Shown piece after piece: positions 35,401 through 44,400 of a stretch of 50,964 nucleotides of DNA. The translations under genes and the position numbers were made by a program. The stretch spans positions 1 to 50,964 of the forward strand of contig JAIEPH010000101.1 of the NCBI GenBank assembly GCA_019749805.1. Reading direction: 5' to 3'. The notes beneath the pieces are model-generated. The model ran no database searches and had not been told where the DNA came from. It worked only from the letters and a program-made list of their open reading frames with translations. This DNA is from Mycobacteriaceae bacterium (GTDB lineage: Bacteria; Actinomycetota; Actinomycetes; Mycobacteriales; Mycobacteriaceae). Position 1 is the first letter of the stretch. Every line of letters begins with the position of its first letter.

Positions 35401-38400
35401 ATTCGCCGCACAGGTGGCCGGCTGCCCGGATGCGACTGCACTGACCTTCGAGGGCCGGTCGTTGACGTACCGGGAGCTGGATGAATCAGCAAACCGGTTG
35501 GCGCACTTGCTGGTTGGCCAAGGTGCCCGGGTTGGTGAACGCGTTGCACTGCTGTTGCCGCGGTCCGCCGAGGCGATCGTGGCCATTTTGGCGATACTCA
35601 AGACCGGTGCGGCTTACCTGCCGATCGATCCCGCGCATCCCCAGGCTCGGATCGACTTCATGCTCGGGGATTCGGCCCCGGTCGCCGCCGTCACGACCGC
35701 AGAACTGCGGTCACGCCTGGACGGCCGTGATTTGCTGCTCATCGACGTCGATGACCCCGCGATCGAGACCCAACCCAGCACGGGTCTGACGGCACCGGCG
35801 CCCGACGACATCGCTTACCTGATCTACACCTCGGGCACCACCGGTACGCCCAAGGGAGTCGCGATCACGCACGACAACGTGTTGCAGCTGTTGAACGCGG
35901 TGGATTCCGATATGGAGCTCGCCGGTCAGGTGTGGTCGCAATGGCATTCGCTGGCCTTCGACGTCTCGGTATGGGAGATGTGGGGTGCGCTGCTGCGCGG
36001 CGGCCGCCTGGTGGTGGTGCCGGAAGCGGTGGTTCGCTCACCCGAGGATTTCCTCGCGTTGTTGGTGGCCGAACAGGTCAGCATCTTGAGCCAGACACCG
36101 TCGGCGTTCTACGCATTGCAGACCGGTTATGCGCTGCAGCCTGAGCTGGGGCGTCAACTGCAGCTCCAAGCTGTGGTGTTCGCAGGCGAAGCACTTGAAC
36201 CGCAACGTCTTCGGACCTGGTTCGCAGACCATCCCGGGGCACCGCGGCTGATCAACATGTACGGCACCACGGAGACGACGGTGCATGCCTCGTTCCGGGA
36301 AATCCTCGAGGGCGACACGGACAGCACTGTCAGCCCCGTCGGAGTGCCGCTGGATCATCTCGCTTTCTTCGTACTCGATGGCTGCCTGCGTCCGGCGGCG
36401 GTCGGTGTGGTCGGTGAGTTGTATGTGGCCGGCGCCGGATTGGGTGCCGGGTACTGGCGCCGGGGTCCGCTCACGTCGTCGCGGTTCGTGGCTTCTCCGT
36501 TCGGTGGCGCGGGACAACGGATGTATCGCACCGGCGATCTGGCGTGCTGGGGAGCCGATGGCGAGCTGCAGTACCTGGGCCGCTCCGATGAGCAGGTCAA
36601 GATCCGCGGATATCGCATCGAACTCGGCGAAGTCCAGGCGGCATTGGCCGCGCAGACTGCAGTGAAGCAGGCGGTCGTGATCGCCCGCGAGGATCGCCCC
36701 GGCGACAAGCACTTGGTGGGGTATGTCACCGAGTCGGTGACCGGGGCGGTTGACCCGGCCGAAGTCCGGGCCGCGTTGGGCGAGCGGCTGCCGAGCTACA
36801 TGGTGCCCGCGGCGGTGGTCATCCTTGACGCGCTGCCGCTGACGGTCAACGGCAAGCTCGATCGGCGCGCGCTGCCCGCACCCGAGTTCATCGACGTGGA
36901 CCGCTACCGCGCGCCGGCAACCGCGCTCGAGGACAGCTTGGCCGCCATTTTCGCCCACGTGCTGAGTGTGGAGCGGGTCGGCGTGGACGACTCGTTCTTC
37001 GATCTGGGCGGAGATTCCCTGTCGGCCATGCGGCTGGTGGCGGCAATCAACAGCGGCCTGGGCGCCGACCTCTCGGTGCGCGCGATATTCGAGGCGCCCA
37101 CGGTTGCCCAGCTGGCGCCGCGTATCGGTGTGGACGGTCAGCGGCAGGCGCCGTTGGTGGCCGGTCCGCGGCCCGCGGTGGTGCCCCTGTCGTTCGCGCA
37201 GAACCGGTTGTGGTTCCTCGACCAGTTGGAAGGTCCGTCGCCGATCTACAACATGGCGACGTCGTTGCGGATCTGCGGGGCGTTGGATTCCGTGGCGTTG
37301 GGACAGGCGCTGGCCGATGTGGTCGGCCGGCACGAGAGCCTGCGCACCCTCTTCCCGGCGGCTGATCCTCAGCAACTGGTGGTTCCAGCAGAACAAGCCG
37401 ATTTCGGTTGGCAGGTCATCGATGCCGGCGACTGGCCAACTGACCGGCTCACCGAAGCCATCGATGAGGTGGCGCAGCATGCCTTCGACTTGGCGGCCGA
37501 GATCCCCTTGCGGGCAACACTTTTCCGTATCGCCGATGACGAGCATGTGATGGCGATCGTGTTGCACCATATTGCCGCCGACGGCTGGTCGATCACACCG
37601 CTGGCACGCGATCTCGAAATGGCTTACGCCAGCCGTTGCGCAGGACAGGCCCCTGATTGGGCGCCGTTGCCGGTGCAGTATGTGGACTACACGCTGTGGC
37701 AGCGTGAACAGTTGGGTGATCTGGATGACCCGAACAGCGCCATCGCCGCGCAAGTCGCCTATTGGGAGCAGGCGCTGGCCGGCATGCCCGAGCGAATTGA
37801 TCTGCCGACCGACCGGCCGTACCCCTCGGTGGCCGACAACCGCGGCGGCCGCATTGTGGTGGACTGGCCCGCGGAACTGCATGAGCGGATCGCTCAGGTG
37901 GCTCGCGAGCACAATGCGACGAGTTTCATGGTGGTGCAGGCCGCGCTGGCGATGGTGCTGTCGAGAATCAGCGGCAGTTCCGATGTGGCCGTTGGCTTCC
38001 CGGTTGCCGGACGCCGTGATCCCGCCCTTGACGAGTTGGTGGGCTTCTTCGTCAACACCTTGGCCCTGCGCGTCGAGCTGTCCGGAAACCCAAGCGTTGC
38101 AGATCTTCTGACTCAGGTGCGGGCGCGCAGTGTCGCGGCCTATGAGCATCAGGACGTGCCCTTCGAGGTGCTGGTCGAGCGGCTGAATCCGACCCGAAAT
38201 CTGACCCATCATCCGTTGGTACAGGTGATGTTGGCCTGGCAGAACAATCAGCCCACCACGTTGGCGCTTGGCGATGCCCAGGCCACCCCGATGCCGATCG
38301 ATACCCGCACCGTCCGAATGGATTTGGCGTTCACGCTGGCCGAGCGGTGGAGCGCGGACGGAGCACTGGCCGGCATCGGCGGCGAGGTGGAATTCCGCAC

Positions 38401-41400
38401 CGACGTGTTCGATGCGGCCACCATCGAGGTACTGGTCGAGCGGCTGTTGCGGGCGTTGGTGGCGATGACCGCCGATCCGAACCGGCTGCTCTCTTCGATA
38501 GACCTTCTCGATGCCGGCGAGCGGGCCCAGCTCGACGGGTGGGCCAACCGTGCGGTGTTGACGCGATCGGCCGACGTCTCGGTGTCGATTCCGACGTTGT
38601 TCGCGCTGCAGGTGCAGCGTGCGCCGGCCGCGGTGGCGATCAGCGGTGGCGGTGACTCGTGGACGTATCGCGAACTGGATACGGCCTCGGAGCGGTTGGC
38701 GCATCGTCTGGTCACGTACGGGGTGGGACCGGGCAGTTCGGTGGCGTTGCTGTTGCCGCGGTCGTCCCAGGCCGTGGTGGCGATGCTGGCCGTGCTGAAG
38801 TGCGGCGCGTCGTATGTGCCCATTGATGCCGGAGTGCCGGACGCTCGGATCGAGTTCGTGCTCGGTGATGCCGCGCCAGTCGTGGTGCTGACCACCGCAG
38901 GTCTGCGGTCGCGCCTGGATGGCCTGGGAGTGGACGTCCTGGAGGTGGACGACCCTGCCGAGTTCGACACGGATGCGGGCGTGGTGCTGCCGGTAGCGGC
39001 GCCGGGGGATGTGGCGTATGTGATCTACACCTCGGGCACCACGGGTGTGCCCAAGGGGGTGGCGATCACTCATCGCAACGTGACGCAGTTGTTGGCGTCC
39101 TTGGATGCGGGGTTGCCTGCGGCAGGCGTATGGCCGCTGTGTCACTCATTGGCGTTTGACGTTTCGGTGTGGGAGATCTTCGGGGCGCTGCTGCGCGGTG
39201 GCCGTCTGGTGGTCGTGCCTGAGGAGATCGCCGCTTCCCCAGAGGATTTCGCTGAGGTGTTGGTCGCCGAGGGAGTCAGTGTGCTGACCCAGACGCCGTC
39301 GGCGGTGAAGATGCTGCCGGCGCAGCGGCTGTCCTCGACGGCGTTGGTGATGGCCGGCGAGGCATGTCCGCCGGAGGTGGTGGACCGGTGGGCGACTGGT
39401 CGGGTGATGGTCAATGCCTACGGCCCGACCGAGACGACGATGTGTGTGGCAATCAGCGCGCCGTTGGTCGCCGGTGCGTCGGTGGTGCCCATTGGTGCGC
39501 CGGTGGCTGGTGCGGGGTTGTTTGTCTTGGACCCGTTGTTGCGTCAGGTGCCGGTGGGGGTGCTTGGTGAGTTGTATGTGGCTGGCGCCGGGGTCGGTGT
39601 GGGTTACGTACGCCGGGGTGGTCTGACGGCGTCGCGGTTCGTGGCGTGTCCGTTCGGCGGCGCGGGACAACGGATGTACCGCACCGGTGATTTGGTGCGC
39701 TGGGGTGCTGATGGGCAGTTGCAGTATCTCGGCCGTATCGATGAGCAGGTCAAGATCCGCGGGTATCGCATCGAACTGGGGGAGATCGCAGCGGCGGTGG
39801 CTTCGGTTCCGGGCGTGGGTGAGGCCGCGGTGATCGCGCGCGAAGACCGCCCGGGTGACAAGCGTCTGGTGGCTTACATCACCGGTAGCGCATTGCCGGG
39901 CACGGTGCGCAACATCGTGGGTGAGCGACTGCCCGGTTACATGGTGCCCGCCGCCGTCGTGGTCCTCGACGCATTGCCGTTGACGGTGAACAACAAACTC
40001 GATACTCGGGCGCTGCCGGCGCCGGAGTTCGCCGACGCCGACCATTATCGCGCCCCGAGTACGGCGGTTGAGGAACTGCTGGCCGGGATCTTCGCGCAGG
40101 TCCTCAACGTCGAACGCGTCGGCATCGACGACTCCTTCTTCGACCTCGGCGGGGACTCGCTGTCGGCGATGCGCCTCGTTGGCTCAGTCAACAGCGGGTT
40201 GGCCGGCGACCTGTCGGTACGCACTGTTTTCGAGGCGCCGACGGTGGCACAGCTGGCCCCGCGTATCGGCGCGGATGCAGCGCGACTCGAGCCTCTGCGG
40301 CCGGTCGAGCGGCCGAGCGCGGTTCCGTTGTCGTTCGCGCAACAGCGTTTGTGGTTCCTGGACCAGCTACAGGGTCCCTCGCCCATCTACAACATGGCGG
40401 TGGCACTGCAGCTGCGCGGACGCCTTGATGTCGAGGCGTTGCACCATGCGCTCATTGACGTGGTCGGCCGACATGAGAGCCTGCGCACCTTGTTCACGAC
40501 GGTCGACGGGGCGCCCCGACAGTTGGTGGTGCCGCCCGAGCAGGCCGACTTGGCCTGGCAGATCATCGATGCGACCGGCTGGTCCGTGGATCGGGTACGC
40601 GAGGCGATCAATACCGCTGCGCAGCACAGCTTCGACCTGGCATCCGAGATACCCATGCGCGCACAACTTTTCCGCGTCGCGGACGACGAGCACGTGGCGG
40701 TGGCGGTGGTGCACCACATCGCGGCCGACGGATGGTCGATCGCGCCGATGATGCGGGATCTCGGGTTGGCGTATGCCAGCCGGAGTGCGGGCCGCGGCCC
40801 CGACCTGGCGCCGTTGCCGGTGCAGTACATCGACTACACGCTGTGGCAGCGTGAGCAGTTCGGTGACCTCGACGATCCACACAGCCGCATCGCCGGCCAG
40901 TTGGCTTTCTGGGATGACACTCTGGCCGGTCTTCCCGAGCGCGTGCAGTTGCCGACCGACCGGCCCTACCCGCCGGTCGCCGATCACCGCGGTGACCGAG
41001 TCGTCGTGGATTGGCCCGCCGAACTGCAACAGCGGGTCGCTGCGGTGGCGCGCGAACACCACACCACGACCTTCATGGTGGTTCAGGCGGCATTGGCAGC
41101 GTTGTTGTCAAAGGTCAGCGCGAGCACCGATGTGGCCGTTGGGTTCCCGATCGCCGGGCGGCGCGATCCTGCGCTGGACGATTTGGTCGGATTCTTCGTC
41201 AACACGTTGGTGCTGCGAGTCGATCTGGCTGGAGACCCGACCGTCGCCGAACTTCTGGAGCAGGTGCGGGCGCGCAGCCTGGCTGCCTACGAACACCAGG
41301 ATGTGCCCTTCGAGGTGCTGGTCGACCGACTGAATCCGGTGCGCAGCCTTGCGCATTCCCCACTGATCCAGGTGATGCTGTCCTGGCACTTCGCCGATCA

Positions 41401-44400
41401 GTCCTCGGGTCCCGCAGTCGCACTGAACTTGGATGACCTGCAGATCACCACGCTGCCCGCCGACACCAACACCGCTCGAATGGATCTGACCTTCGGTCTG
41501 GCCGAACGGTGGACTGAGGCTGGTGATCCCGCCGGAATCGGCGGCGAGGTGGAGTTCCGCACCGATGTCTTCGACGCGGCCAGCATCGAGGTGTTGGTCG
41601 GGCGACTGCGTCGGGTGTTGGAGGCGTTGACCGCCGATCCGAGTGCGCGGTTGTCGTCGGTGGACGTCTTGGATGCCGGTGAACATGCTCGCTTGTTCGG
41701 GTGGGGAAATCGCGCCGTCCTGGCCGAGTCGGCGGATACGTCGGCGGCATCGATCCCGGCGTTGATCGGCGCGCAGGTGGCGCGGTCGCCGGAGGCGGTG
41801 GCCGTGTCGTGCGAGGGCCGCTCGCTGACTTACCGGCAACTCGACGAGGCGGCGAACCGGGTGGCGTACCTCCTGGCCGGTCACGGTGTGGTCGCCGGCG
41901 ATCGCGTGGGCACGTTGTTGCCACGCTCGATAGACGCGGTCGTGGCGATGCTCGGAGTGCTCAAGGCGGGGGCCGGATATGTCCCGATGGACCCGTCACA
42001 TCCCGAGGCGCGCACCGAGTTTGTGATCGGTGATGCCGCGCCAATTGCAGTGGTGACGACCGCGGGATTGCGGACGCGGGTGGACGGGCACGGTGTGGTG
42101 GTCATCGATATCGGTGACCCTGCGCTGGATGCCCAACCCGGCACTGCGATGGCGCCCATCCCGGCCGTGGACGACGTGGCCTACGTGATCTACACCTCGG
42201 GCACGACGGGTGTGCCCAAGGGTGTCGCGGTTCCGCACCGCAACGTCGTGCAGTTGATGGACACCCTGGATGCCGATCTGGAGTTGGCGGGACAGGTGTG
42301 GACGCAATGTCATTCGCTGGCCTTCGACTTCTCGGTGTGGGAGATCTGGGGCGCGCTGCTACGCGGTGGACGCGTGGTGGTCGTGCCGGATGCCGTAGTG
42401 CGTTCTCCCGAGGAGTTCCACTCGTTGCTGGTGCGCGAACAGGTCGGGGTGTTGAGCCAGACACCCTCGGCGTTCTATGCGCTTCAAGCTGCTGACGCAC
42501 TGGCGCCGGAACGGGGTCAGCAGCTGAAGTTGCAGACCGTGGTCTTCGGTGGGGAAGCGTTGGAGCCGGCGCGTCTGGCGACCTGGTTGCAGAATCATTC
42601 GGGTTCGCCGCGGCTGATCAACATGTATGGGATCACCGAAACCACGGTGCATGCCTCGTTCCGGGAGATCGTCGAATCCGATGTGGCCGGCGCCGTCAGC
42701 CCGATCGGAATCCCGTTGACGCACTTGGGCTTTTTCGTGCTCGACGGATCCTTGCGTGCGGTGCCGGCAGGTGTCGTCGGTGAGCTGTACGTCGCCGGTG
42801 GCGGACTGGCTCACGGCTACGTGGGCCGTGCCGGGTTGACCTCCGCGCGGTTTGTGGCGTGTCCCTTCGGCGGCTCGGGCGCGCGGATGTACCGCACCGG
42901 AGACCTGGTGCGTTGGGCCGCCGACGGGCAGTTGCAGTACGTGGGCCGTATCGACGAGCAGGTCAAGATCCGGGGGTATCGCATCGAACTGGGCGAGGTG
43001 CAGGCAGCACTCGCCGGATGCGAAGGCGTCGATCAGGCCGTGGTGATCGCCCGTGAGGACCGTGCTGGCGACAAGCGGTTGGTGGGTTATGTCACCGGTG
43101 CGGTGGATGCGGCGGCGATCCGTCCGGCGCTGGCTCAGCGGTTGCCGAGCTACATGGTTCCAGCGGCGGTGGTGGTGCTCGAAGCGCTGCCCTTGACCGT
43201 CAACGGAAAGCTCGATACGCGTGCCTTGCCCGCACCGGAATACAGCGATACGGACAGTTACCGCGCACCCGTTTCCGCGATGGAAGAGGTGCTGGCCGGG
43301 ATCTATGCCCAGGTGCTGGGGTTGGAGCAGGTCGGGATCGACGAGTCGTTCTTCGAGCTGGGTGGCGACAGCATTTTGTCGATGCAGGTGGTCTCGCGGG
43401 CGCGTGCGGCCGGTGTGTTGTGTCGACCGCGCGACGTGTTCGTCGAGCAGACCGTGGCTCGGTTGGCCCTCGTAGCCCGCACGGTCGACGGGGCGACCGG
43501 TGCGCTCGACGAAGGCGTCGGGCCGGTGGTGACCACGCCGATCATGCGGTGGCTGCAGGACGTGGACGGCCCGGTCGGGGAGTTCAATCAGACGATGGTG
43601 TTGCAGGCTCCAGCCGGTGCGACCGAGGCCGATGCGGTGGTGCTGGTGCAGGCCCTGCTGGACCGTCATGCCATGTTGCGGTTGCGGGTCGACGAGGACG
43701 GCGCCGGCGATTGGTCGCTGCAAGTGCCCGAGGCCGACGCGTTGAGCGCGCGTGAATGCGTGCATGCCGTCGAAGCGTTCTCTTCCGCTGACTTGATGAC
43801 TGCGCGGGCGCGCCTGAGTCCGGCCGACGGGAGGATGCTCAGCGCCCTTTGGGTGTCCTCGACTAGCCAGCTGGTGGTGATCATCCACCATTTGGCTGTT
43901 GACGGGGTGTCGTGGCGAATCCTGTTGGAAGACTTGAACAATGCCTGGGTGCAGCACCGAAGCGGGCAGCCGGTGACGTTGGCCGGGACGGGGATCTCCT
44001 TTGCGCGGTGGTCCACGCTGCTTGCCGAGCACGCCACCGATGCGGATGTGGTGGCCACCGCTGAGACTTGGCGGGAGGTCGCGTTGGCACCGGCGCTGCT
44101 GCCTGCGGTCATCCCGGCGGTGGACACCTTCGAAAATGCCGGGAACTTGACGGTCCCATTGGACACCGACACCACGCGGTTGTTGCTCGGTGAGGTGCCG
44201 GCGGCGTTCCATGCCGGCATCAACGACATCTTGCTGATCGCCTTCGGACTGGCGCTGGCGGAGTTCGTCGATACCGGCGACGCCCCGGTGGGCATCGACG
44301 TCGAGGGCCATGGCCGCCATGAAGAACTGGGCGATGATGTGGACCTGTCGCACACGGTGGGCTGGTTCACTGCGAAGTACCCGGTGGCGCTGAACGTGGG

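Noticed and set aside
36038..39145. A 1035-codon open frame antisense to the NRPS
   Set aside because: High-G+C shadow of the NRPS coding strand: composition is His/Arg/Gln-rich with no domain motifs, and the sense frame carries all NRPS motifs. The 793-codon antisense frame at 42359-44740 is rejected for the same reason.
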